Assembly: GCA_947492105.1 (NCBI GenBank)
Contig: CANLMN010000018.1
Span: 33,919-97,918 of the forward strand
DNA: 64,000 nt
Direction of reading: 5' to 3'
Source of the DNA: an uncultured Aquimarina sp.
Lineage (GTDB): Bacteria; Bacteroidota; Bacteroidia; Flavobacteriales; Flavobacteriaceae
Under the pieces are notes generated by a model. That model had not been told where the DNA came from, did not search any database, and saw only the letters and a program-made list of their open reading frames with translations. Below are positions 45,475 through 53,113 of this stretch, in pieces. Numbering within the stretch: position 1 is the stretch's first letter; each line of letters starts with the position of its first letter. The translations under genes were made by a program, and so were the position numbers.

Positions 45475-46902
45475 TTATTGTTTAGTAAATAACTGTGTTC
45501 CCACACCATTACTCGTTTTTATCCAAGCAATGTACATTCCGGAAGCCAGATGAGAGACTGTTAAACTATTAGATTTTTTTGAAAATGTGACATCCATTTT
45601 TTGACCTTGTAGTGTATAGATACTCACATTTTCGATACTTTTTTGACTGGATATAGTCAATATTTCTTTAGCTGGATTAGGTACTATAGAAAAAGATATG
45701 TCGTTTTTTGTAAAATCCCCAGTTGAAAGCGTACTGTCCTGATTTCCTTCATCGGGACAAGTAATTATGCTAAAGGTTGGTTCCGTGTTTTCTACAAAAT
45801 CGCTTCCTGACTTATAGATAAGACCTTCTGGATTTCGGGTATTATCATATGTGTAGTTAAGGAAGTCATCATCACTTCCTTTTCTGAAAAAGGTAAACAA
45901 AGGAGTGTCGGTGTCGTCCATGTTAAATATATTGTCATGAATTGCATTGTTTCTTGCGGTAGCCTGAATCAATCCATTACCTTCATCTCTATCCAGAACT
46001 TGTATAGCTTTTTTGATAGATGGTTCGCTGTTTTGATTAAAGGTGTTGTTTCTTACATGGCAATAAGAGCCTTTTAGATCAATAAAAGAATCTTGAAAAT
46101 CTTTTAAGATCATTCCTTTTGCATCAAGTGTGTTGCCTTCAATGAAAATTTGACAAGTACCTTCTCTAACATCAAAATGTTCTGCAGTCACATTGGGACC
46201 AATTCTAGAGTTTTTTACAGTAATATTGTTTACAGAAGGGTTGTAGAAACGACCACATCTACCTTGTTTTCTCTTCCAATCTGGGCAATAAGTTTCGGTA
46301 TCATTATAGGCCAAATTATGGACAGAGCGATCAGATCCAATGTATACACCTTCTCCAAAGTCTGTCTTATCTGAGTTTCTACCTGTGTCGTGAATAAAGC
46401 AATTATCCGCTACACTATTGGTGGTTCCATGTCTGAAATGAAGTGCTTCTTCTCCTACATCATGAATTTCTAAGCCAATGAGCATGGTGTAATCAGCATT
46501 GTCCAAAATCACTCCTTTAGATCCTGTTTTGAATTCGATATCTTGTATTGTCCAGTAATTACCTTCAAGTCCCAATAGGTATCCGTCATCATAATTTACA
46601 CCTTGGATAACAGGTCGTTCGGAAGGGCTTTTGCCTCTTAGGATAATTCTATCCGTACTCTTTCCGTTCTTGCTGGAATGCAAGTAAGCATTTCTTCCAA
46701 ATGCACCAGGGATTTTGTCTTCGTTTGTAAAAGTATACGTCCCTTTTTCAATTATTATTTCATCACCAGGTTGTGCATTCGCCATGGCATTTTGTATACA
46801 AGGGATAGTATTACATGTGATAGATTGAGAGTTGATTGTTTGAAAAGAGATAAAAAAGACCATACTGATGTATGTAATTAATCTGTTTTTGGGGTTTTTC
46901 AT
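45475..46902 (-). CDS. Secreted right-handed beta-helix protein (polysaccharide lyase-like) with type IX sorting tail
   Basis: 475 residues. Signal peptide MKNPKNRLITYISMVFFISFQTINSQ; from residue 30 repeated parallel beta-helix coils begin (IQNAMANAQPGDEIIIEKGTYTF, GKSTDRIILRGKSPSERPVIQG, NYWTIQDIEFKTGSKGVILDNADYTMLIGLEIHDVG). About five Cys pairs up in TYCPDWKRKQGRCG and elsewhere. The C-terminal 75 residues (FSIVPNPAKEILTISSQKSIENVSIYTLQGQ) are a type A sorting domain. The fold is shared by pectate, alginate and chondroitin lyases and hydrolases; the substrate cannot be assigned. It lies beside the GH9 gene, as in polysaccharide-degrading sets. Confidence 0.85.
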   Translation of the reverse strand: MKNPKNRLITYISMVFFISFQTINSQSITCNTIPCIQNAMANAQPGDEIIIEKGTYTFTNEDKIPGAFGRNAYLHSSKNGKSTDRIILRGKSPSERPVIQGVNYDDGYLLGLEGNYWTIQDIEFKTGSKGVILDNADYTMLIGLEIHDVGEEALHFRHGTTNSVADNCFIHDTGRNSDKTDFGEGVYIGSDRSVHNLAYNDTETYCPDWKRKQGRCGRFYNPSVNNITVKNSRIGPNVTAEHFDVREGTCQIFIEGNTLDAKGMILKDFQDSFIDLKGSYCHVRNNTFNQNSEPSIKKAIQVLDRDEGNGLIQATARNNAIHDNIFNMDDTDTPLFTFFRKGSDDDFLNYTYDNTRNPEGLIYKSGSDFVENTEPTFSIITCPDEGNQDSTLSTGDFTKNDISFSIVPNPAKEILTISSQKSIENVSIYTLQGQKMDVTFSKKSNSLTVSHLASGMYIAWIKTSNGVGTQLFTKQ

Positions 46903-47423
46903 GAGATTTTGATGTTAATTGGTTACGATAGTTCTATAAAATAATTTTTGTTTGTTTTTGAGTACGTATCATTGCTTAGTAGTACCTACCGACAAAGGGG
47001 TATAGTTAGGTAAATAGGTTTGGGGCTAATTAGTACATACAACGATGTTTTTTTTTGTTTAGTATGCGCTATCATTATTAGTTTACAGGGCTATGGGTAT
47101 TTTCTGGAAAATGACTAGAAATATGATTTTTTAGGTGTTCATAGGGCCATCATCAAGTATTTTGTAGAAATCAGTAATCTGTTTTGATTCTTTCATAATT
47201 ATAAGTCAAAATAGGGGGTTAAGAGCAAAAGGTTTGATTAATAAGCTAAAATTGAAGCATGCAAGGTAATAGCTATTTTTAGGAGAATTCAATTTTTTAA
47301 CTTTTTTTTGAATTGTTTAACTCTGAGGTTTAGCGGAATGCTTTGAGTCATTATCCAGCAGCATGGATAATCTAGAATTTTGGGAAATAAATTGATGATT
47401 TTTTTAGGAGTTATCTAGATTTT
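46903..47423. other. Intergenic region before the tyrosine recombinase
   Basis: 521 bases with no gene. It may hold the eroded N-terminal coding part of the recombinase, since its DNA-binding SAM-like domain is missing, but no readable frame supports this. GTACCTACCGAC at about 46982 faces GTTAGGTA at about 47006, a loose inverted pair. Confidence 0.35.
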
Positions 47424-48125
47424 TTGTTGTATTTCAATATAACTATACGATCACATACCGATTTGTTTTTTTTCTATCTAATTGCTATGTTATTCTCACA
47501 TAAATCTATCAATAGTATCAAATTCTATTACGAGATCGTCATGGGAATGCCTAATCGTTTTTATAGTATCAGAAGATCTAGAAAAGAGCTGAAACTACCA
47601 AGTATATTAGCTAAAGTAGATGTTCTAAGAATGATTGATTTTACCAAAATTCTAAAACACAAATGCCTTATTAGCCTGCTATATTCTTCTGGATTACGCA
47701 GAAGCGAAGTATTAGATCTCAAAATCACAGATATTGATAGTAAAAGCATGCTTCTCAAAGTACGACAAGCTAAGGGAAATAGGGATCGATATACAGTTCT
47801 TAATCAGTCTGTTCTTGAAAATCTTAGAAAATACTATAAAATATACAAACCAAAACTATAGTTATTCGAAGCAATACAACCTGAAAAAAAATATAGTACT
47901 ACCAGTGTCTTAAAAATTGTGAATCAGGCTGCCAAAAAAGCTAAAATTAATCAATCAGTACATCCACATATGCTAAGGCATAGTTTTGCTACACATCTTT
48001 TAGAAGAAGGTATCGATTTACGATATATTCAAGTCTTATTAGGTCACAATTCAAGTAAAACAACTGAAATTTATACTCATGTTGCAATAAAAAAAATTAT
48101 AAACATAAAAGATTTACTAATTTAG
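47424..48125 (+). pseudogene. Integron-integrase-like tyrosine recombinase interrupted by an amber codon
   Basis: One frame runs from 47424 to 48125 with a single internal TAG at 47859-47861, where family members carry Tyr (KPKxYLFE), so one base change would restore it. The conserved start is SINSIKFYYEIVMGMPNRFYSIRRSRKELKLPSIL. Catalytic residues are all present: Arg in SSGLRRSEVLDL, Lys in VRQAKGNRDRY, HxxR in [13 protein letters not shown], His in [15 protein letters not shown] with the Tyr nucleophile. The N-terminal core-binding domain is missing or decayed. A 30-bp palindrome and cassette-like units follow directly. The gene is probably inactive unless the amber codon is suppressed. 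Confidence 0.82.
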
Positions 48126-48139
48126 CTACTCACATAATG

Positions 48140-48169
48140 GGAATATAGTTACCATGGTAACTATATTCC
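48140..48169. repeat. Perfect 30-bp palindrome directly after the recombinase
   Basis: GGAATATAGTTACCA and its exact reverse complement are joined without a spacer, 14 bases after the recombinase stop. The symmetry fits a cruciform or recombinase target better than a terminator, as no T run follows. An ACGTT core starts two bases later, before the first cassette gene. Confidence 0.85.
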
Positions 48170-48197
48170 TACGTTACCACACATTTGAATAATCAGA

Positions 48198-48794
48198 ATG
48201 GATTTAAACGACATTAAAGAAAATTATAAGAATTTCGATGACTATAAAATCGAAAAAATCGCATCTGAAGAGGCTAATAAATTAAGACCTGAAGTTCTTG
48301 ATATTTTAAAAGCAGAAATTAAAAAACGAAACCTCAATCTGAATTTGATAGATAGTGTTGATTCACAGACAAAGGAATTAACCGAATCTGAATTTAATGA
48401 ATACTGTGAAATATTAAGAAATCATCCTTGTCCGAATTGTGAATCTAAAACACAAAAAATTAACGCAACTATGGTTGGTCGAGTTATTAGTATGTTGATA
48501 ATGACAAACTACGAAAAGACTTTAAAAGTAGCCTGTTCGAATTGTCTTGACGCAATGCATAGTAAAGCAAATACAAAATCTGCGCTTTTAGGTTGGTGGG
48601 GGTTTCCTTGGGGACCAATTCAAACCATCAGGTCTTTTATGTTCAACTCGAGTATGAAAAAAAATAATCGGACTGAAAAACCGAATGAAATTTTTGCGAG
48701 TTTTATAGTTAGTAATATAGGAGTTATGGAGAAGGCGAAAACTGAACCTAAAAAATTGACTGAATTCATAAACCGAACAAACAACGCGATATAA
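48198..48794 (+). CDS. Zinc-ribbon protein of unknown function, first cassette gene
   Basis: 198 residues. The N-terminal 60 residues are helical and charged. CPNCESKTQK (about residue 76) and CSNCLD (about residue 115) supply four Cys, a likely zinc ribbon split by a hydrophobic segment (TMVGRVISMLIMTNYEK). ALLGWWGFPWGPIQTIRSF is a conserved amphipathic stretch seen in similar proteins. No function is known. It lies between two ACGTT-type cores and reads in the same direction as the recombinase. Confidence 0.75.
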   Translation: MDLNDIKENYKNFDDYKIEKIASEEANKLRPEVLDILKAEIKKRNLNLNLIDSVDSQTKELTESEFNEYCEILRNHPCPNCESKTQKINATMVGRVISMLIMTNYEKTLKVACSNCLDAMHSKANTKSALLGWWGFPWGPIQTIRSFMFNSSMKKNNRTEKPNEIFASFIVSNIGVMEKAKTEPKKLTEFINRTNNAI

Positions 48795-48985
48795 ACGTGT
48801 GGTAACAAAACCTATGTGATAATGCGGAGTTTAGGTTTAATCGAAAAGTTAGTGCTTATTTGGTTTGTCGCCAAAGATTTAAATTTAGTATTTTAGAAAA
48901 TATAAAAACAAAATATAAACTTTGGCTAAGTGCTGACACGAAAACCAGTGATTTTCTGCTTCCGCACTACGCATAGCTAAACGTT
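48791..48985 (+). repeat. Long attC-like imperfect hairpin between cassette genes
   Basis: The outer arm CTATGTGATAATGCGGA (48812-48828) pairs with TCCGCACTACGCATAG (48961-48976). The inner arm GCCAAAG... (48870-48892) pairs with ...CTTTGGC (48905-48926). It ends in the core AAACGTTGTAC and starts with GTGTGGTAAC, the reverse complement of the GTTACCACAC before the first cassette gene. Long bulged hairpins with GTT cores are what integron recombinases use; the match to known attC consensus is only partial. Confidence 0.5.
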
Positions 48986-49014
48986 GTACTTAATGTAAAA
49001 AAACATCCAGAAAA

Positions 49015-49584
49015 TTGACGGAATTACAGAGATATATTACTTCCTACTTTGGAATCACAAACCAGAATATGGACAAAATAACGTCCCTGTTCACGGAATC
49101 TGAACTAAAAAAAGGAGAATTTTTTACGAAATCTGGTCAATATTGCGAAAAACTCAGTTTTGTGCGAAGTGGTTTTATTAGAGTTTTTGCAAACGCCAAT
49201 GACAAAGAAATTACGCAATGGATTTCAACAAAAGGTTATTTTATAACCGATTTATACAGTTTTACTTTTAAACAGCGAGCGAAATGGAATATCCAAGCAT
49301 TAACCAAATGCGAACTTTATACAATCGACAAAGAGAATTACGCACTTTTGAACAATTTAGTTCCGGATTGGGCTGAAATGGAAAAACAGTTTATTGCAGG
49401 TTGTTTCGTTCAATTAGAAGATAGAGTATTCAGTCATTTATCACTAAGTGCAGAAGAACGTTACGACAAACTTTTTGAGAACAACAAAGAGCTTTTTAAC
49501 CAAGTTCCATTGCAATATCTTGCTTCAATGCTTGGAATGTCGCCCGAAACTTTCAGCCGAATAAGGAACAAAAAGATTTCTTGA
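49015..49584 (+). CDS. Crp/Fnr-family transcription regulator
   Basis: 189 residues from a TTG start (MTELQRYITSYFG); an upstream ATG is followed at once by a stop. The cyclic-nucleotide-binding fold is at residues 20-110 (KGEFFTKSGQYCEKLSFVRSGFIRVFANANDKEITQWISTKGYFITDLYSF), and the helix-turn-helix near the C-terminus (VPLQYLASMLGMSPETFSRIRNKK). It lacks Fnr-type Cys. It is probably co-expressed with the next gene, 58 bases on. Confidence 0.88.
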   Translation: MTELQRYITSYFGITNQNMDKITSLFTESELKKGEFFTKSGQYCEKLSFVRSGFIRVFANANDKEITQWISTKGYFITDLYSFTFKQRAKWNIQALTKCELYTIDKENYALLNNLVPDWAEMEKQFIAGCFVQLEDRVFSHLSLSAEERYDKLFENNKELFNQVPLQYLASMLGMSPETFSRIRNKKIS

Positions 49585-49642
49585 TTTTTATCAAGAGTAA
49601 GAACTCGATTTGAACCGAACTTTGTCAGACAAAATAAACATT

Positions 49643-50065
49643 ATGACCAAGCAAATAAAAACATCGATTACGATAAACGCAAGTAAAGAGAAAATATGGG
49701 AAATACTTACCGACTTTGAGAATTATCCCGAATGGAATTCATTTATTAAGTCGGTTACTGGAGAAGTAAAAGTTGGAAACCAAATTAAAATAAAATTACA
49801 AGGAATGACTTTTAAACCCATTGTATTGAACTTTAAAGAAAATACAGAATTAAAATGGCTTGGTCTTCTTTGGTTCAAAGGACTTTTTGACGGAGAACAT
49901 AAATTCAAACTGACCGACAACGGAAATGGAACGACCAATTTTGAGCAGAGCGAGAATTTTAGCGGAATTTTGGTTAAATTATTTTCAAAAAGTTTGGACA
50001 AAGACACAAAAAATGGATTTGAACAAATGAACAGAGAATTGAAATTGCGTGCTGAAAAACACTAA
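49643..50065 (+). CDS. SRPBCC-domain protein (polyketide cyclase/START-like)
   Basis: I start at the ATG at 49643 (MTKQIKTSITINASKEKIWEILTDFENYPEWN); an earlier TTG at 49610 is possible. The 140-residue single-domain protein has the SRPBCC opening with the W-x-x-L-T-D-F-x-x-Y-P-E-W motif and ends in a long helix (TKNGFEQMNRELKLRAEK). Family members bind small hydrophobic ligands; the ligand is unknown. With the Crp/Fnr gene it forms one cassette-like unit. Confidence 0.85.
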   Translation: MTKQIKTSITINASKEKIWEILTDFENYPEWNSFIKSVTGEVKVGNQIKIKLQGMTFKPIVLNFKENTELKWLGLLWFKGLFDGEHKFKLTDNGNGTTNFEQSENFSGILVKLFSKSLDKDTKNGFEQMNRELKLRAEKH

Positions 50066-50075
50066 GCACAATAAC

Positions 50076-50163
50076 TAGGCATATGGCGTGCCGATAGGCC
50101 AACGCTATATGTCCAGTTGACTGATCCGCCACTTGCATAAGGGGGAAAACGATTTTGGAGATG
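50076..50163 (-). mobile_element. IS91-like terminal remnant, copy 2
   Basis: Reverse complement of 1018-1117. The CAAG tetramer lies at 50135-50132 on the minus strand, immediately next to the CTTATG block, as expected at the origin end of an IS91-type element whose transposase remnant (50334-50697) reads toward it. The two copies are inverted relative to each other, about 49 kb apart. Confidence 0.5.
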
Positions 50164-50333
50164 ATTTTTTTGGGGTTAAAAATAGCGTCCTGCTATTGGA
50201 GTAGCAGTGCTTTTGGTGTTAAAAACTATATTATTAGGGATTTATAGTGGTTAAACTCCTAATATTATGCCATTTATTGCTAATTATTTCAGTTGAGTCC
50301 ATAGCGATCCTGTATGGGCATAATGCCATAGGC

Positions 50334-50697
50334 TTACTGTTTGTATTTGAGTATTTTATGTCCTGCTATTGTTTTATAATCTTTTGGAGGACCGCGAGTA
50401 TCAAAGATTAATAATGTTCGTACTACTTCCGTTTTGCAATGCCTACAGCGGCGATGTAACGTTTTCTCTTCTGCCACTAAAACCACTATGGTTTCTATAG
50501 CACGATCCATGAGTTGTTGTTGTAATTGTGGTAATTTCTGTTTCCAACTGCTACTCAAAAAGCCGTAATGTCGTATTCTGGTAAATCCTTTGGGTAAAAT
50601 ATGGTTTTGAAACCGCCTGATAAACTCTTTTACCGTTAAGGTCTGAGTCGTTTTTTTTGCCTTGCTTACGATAGCTTTTTAAGCTAAAAGTAACGGT
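50334..50697 (-). pseudogene. IS91-family transposase, C-terminal remnant
   Basis: The minus strand encodes VTFSLKSYRKQG, then after a frameshift in an A8 run TLTVKEFIRRFQNHILPKGFTRIRHYGFLSSSWKQKLPQLQQQL and a Cys pair CRHCKTEV, ending at 50334. EFIRRF..HILPKGFxRIRHYGFL is the hallmark of the IS91/Y2 transposase tail. The catalytic Tyr region is absent, so the element is dead. Confidence 0.85.
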
Positions 50698-50722
50698 TCA
50701 ATGATATGGTTATCAATATGTT

Positions 50723-52036
50723 TTATTGCGGATTTTGAGCTTTTATAGCTCCTATCGCTAGAAAAGATAAAAACCCTAATCCCAAATATCCTAATAGTTG
50801 ATAGGAATTAAATGTTGTAAAACAGAGGCTGAAAATACTAGGAGCTAAGGCACTTGCTAGAATTAAGAATGACATGACCCGACCAGTGATTGCTCCTAGA
50901 TTGGTGCGTCCAAAAAAGCGCGGCCATGCAATAGCATTGAGTACAGCAAAAAAGCCGGACATAACCCCAAAACCTACGACCAGCAAAGGCGTGCCTAATG
51001 TGGTTGAGAGTAGTAAGAATCCTATAGAAGCGATAATACCGCCTAGAATCATGAGATACAGATATAAACGCAATTGTAAGTAGTCGCTCAGGAAGTTAAA
51101 CAACATTGATACGGAAACAGCTATAATAGAGGAAGGTAAGAAGATGGCAATGGCAGCATCTTTTGAAAAACCTTGGCTGTCAAAAATAGATACGATATGG
51201 AACGTAAGTCCTGTGCTAAAAAAACTATAGAAAGCAAGGGTTAATGCATATATCCAAAAAGCACGTGTTTGTTTTGCTTCTGTTAATGTGAATTGTTTTT
51301 TGGCTAAGGGTTTTGTGTCATTTTTGATTGTTTTTTTTGTTGATCCATCTGGTGTGAGACCATGAGCTTCGGGATTGTTTTTGTAAAAAACGTATATGAA
51401 TACACTGAAAACTAGTAGACCAAGTCCTAGGATTTTCCAAGCATTTTGCCAACCAGAGTTTTCAATCAATGCATCCATCCAAATTGGAGAAGAAGAAAAT
51501 CCCAGAGATATCGCTACGCTACTAATAGCATTGACTCTACCTCGATGGCGGTCAAACCAAATCATAATGACGTTTCTAGAAGACATGGTTAGCACTCCTT
51601 GACCTGCAAATCGTAGGAAGAAAAACAGTACAGTCATGAGTGTAAATGGTACGACCCAAGATTCTACATGAAAGAGTTTTTTTATAAAAATGCTCATTTC
51701 CAATGACCAAGAAGCAAGAAACAACGCTATGGATAATGCCAAAGCTGCAAAAAAGGCCACCGAACGGGCTCCATAACGATCAAACCACTTTCCTGCACGA
51801 CCAATAATTAGGGAGCTTACTATTGTGCCAATAAGGTAGGCATTACTGAATTGGTTTCTAGAAAGCCCCAAAGCATCTTTGACAGGGTCTGTAAAAACAG
51901 AGACCCCAATGGTCTGACCGGGAATGCTACAAAACACCCCAATAGATCCAATTATCAGAATGATGTATCCATAAAAAATAGGACTTTTTGCGGGGTCGAT
52001 TTCTAGGAATGGAATCTTAGGTAACTTTTTCAACAA
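50723..52036 (-). CDS. MFS transporter
   Basis: 437 residues with 12 predicted hydrophobic helices. YGYIILIIGSIGVFCSIPGQTIGVSVF and DPVKDALGLSRNQFSNAYLIGTIVSS open the first half; RFAGQGVLTMSSRNVIMIWFDRHRGRVNAISSVAISLG holds the loop 8/9-type signature of oxalate/formate-like MFS proteins. It starts 21 bases after trpA, on the same strand, so it may be transcribed with the trp operon. The substrate is unknown; the neighbourhood allows, but does not show, an aromatic compound. Confidence 0.85.
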   Translation of the reverse strand: MLKKLPKIPFLEIDPAKSPIFYGYIILIIGSIGVFCSIPGQTIGVSVFTDPVKDALGLSRNQFSNAYLIGTIVSSLIIGRAGKWFDRYGARSVAFFAALALSIALFLASWSLEMSIFIKKLFHVESWVVPFTLMTVLFFFLRFAGQGVLTMSSRNVIMIWFDRHRGRVNAISSVAISLGFSSSPIWMDALIENSGWQNAWKILGLGLLVFSVFIYVFYKNNPEAHGLTPDGSTKKTIKNDTKPLAKKQFTLTEAKQTRAFWIYALTLAFYSFFSTGLTFHIVSIFDSQGFSKDAAIAIFLPSSIIAVSVSMLFNFLSDYLQLRLYLYLMILGGIIASIGFLLLSTTLGTPLLVVGFGVMSGFFAVLNAIAWPRFFGRTNLGAITGRVMSFLILASALAPSIFSLCFTTFNSYQLLGYLGLGFLSFLAIGAIKAQNPQ

Positions 52037-52057
52037 GTGGTATGTTAAATTTGGAGG

Positions 52058-52819
52058 TTATCGAATAGTTTTGACAAAGTCTCCAATAGTGTCAATACCT
52101 TTTTCTGTTAGATGTTTGATGAATGCGCTTCCTATGATGGCTCCTTTGGCTGTGTTGGTTGCTTCATGAAAAGTGTCCTTGTCTTTGATGCCAAATCCAA
52201 CTATTTGTGGTGCTTTGAGCTGCATAGCTCCAATACGATCAAAATATTTTTTTTGGATATTCCCGAAACCACTAGTGCTACCTGTGACGCTTGCAGAACT
52301 GACCATATAAATAAAACCATCAGACACGCTATCAATAAAACGAATCCGTTCTTCTGAAGTTTGTGGTGTGATTAGGAATACGTTGATAAGGCCGTATTTT
52401 TCAAATGTTTCTTGATAACGTTCGTGATATTCGTTGACAGGTAGATCAGGAATAATAAGTCCATCGATACCGATTTCTTGACATTTGGCACAAAAAGCTT
52501 CTACGCCATATTGCATGATAGGGTTAAAATACCCCATAATGATTAATGGTATATATACAGATTCTCGTATATTTTTGAGCTGTTCGAATAATTTGGCGGT
52601 GGTCATTCCTTTTTCTAATGCCTTGGTAGAGCTGTCTTGTATAGTGGGACCATCGGCCAAGGGGTCGCTAAATGGGAGTCCAATTTCTATCATGTCTACA
52701 CCATTGCTTTCTAGATCTTGTATGATTTTTACAGTGTCTTCTGTATCAGGATATCCTGCTGTAAAATAGATCGAAAGTAACTTCTTGTCTTCGTCGAGTT
52801 TTTGCTTGATTCTGTTCAT
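52058..52819 (-). CDS. trpA: Tryptophan synthase alpha chain
   Basis: 253 residues. MIEIGLPFSDPLADGPTIQDSSTKAL holds the catalytic Glu and Asp; GIDGLIIPDLPVNE and SSASVTGSTSGF complete the indole-3-glycerol phosphate site. It cleaves indole-3-glycerol phosphate and passes indole to TrpB. Confidence 0.96.
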   Translation of the reverse strand: MNRIKQKLDEDKKLLSIYFTAGYPDTEDTVKIIQDLESNGVDMIEIGLPFSDPLADGPTIQDSSTKALEKGMTTAKLFEQLKNIRESVYIPLIIMGYFNPIMQYGVEAFCAKCQEIGIDGLIIPDLPVNEYHERYQETFEKYGLINVFLITPQTSEERIRFIDSVSDGFIYMVSSASVTGSTSGFGNIQKKYFDRIGAMQLKAPQIVGFGIKDKDTFHEATNTAKGAIIGSAFIKHLTEKGIDTIGDFVKTIR

Positions 52820-52976
52820 AATACTATTTGTTCTTCTCGTTATCCATACGACTATACTTTTGGATGGTAGTCGAGGGATTCATGATTTATTTTTATAAAC
52901 GTTCTTGCGAGGTTTGTTTGATATCCAGAGCAATAGGTCTATTTGGTACTGTTTTTTTTGAATAACTATTTTTTGA

Positions 52977-53085
52977 GCGCGTGAGGGATAGTAGCGACAT
53001 CCTTTTTTGTGATACAGATCGTATTCTGTTGATAATAAATAAATTTGATATCACAAAAAAGATATAGCGAATAGCCCGGTTCGTT
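52977..53085. repeat. Long intergenic hairpin between trpB and trpA
   Basis: A perfect 12-bp stem TTTTTTGTGATA (53003-53014) and TATCACAAAAAA (53049-53060), extended by GGATAGTAGCGACATCC against GATATAGCGAATAGCCCGG. I recall similar GGATAGTAGC / TATAGCGAATAGCCCGG hairpins as common intergenic elements in Flavobacteriaceae. Its place inside the operon may separate trpB and trpA expression. Confidence 0.6.
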
Positions 53086-53113
53086 TTTTTTTAAACGTGA
53101 CACGCCCTACATT

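Noticed and set aside
45341-45553. Plus-strand 70-residue open frame
   Set aside because: It runs through a terminator hairpin and into the end of the beta-helix gene on the other strand.
50334-50697. Intact insertion sequence
   Set aside because: Only the C-terminal third of the transposase remains and it contains a frameshift; the catalytic region is missing.
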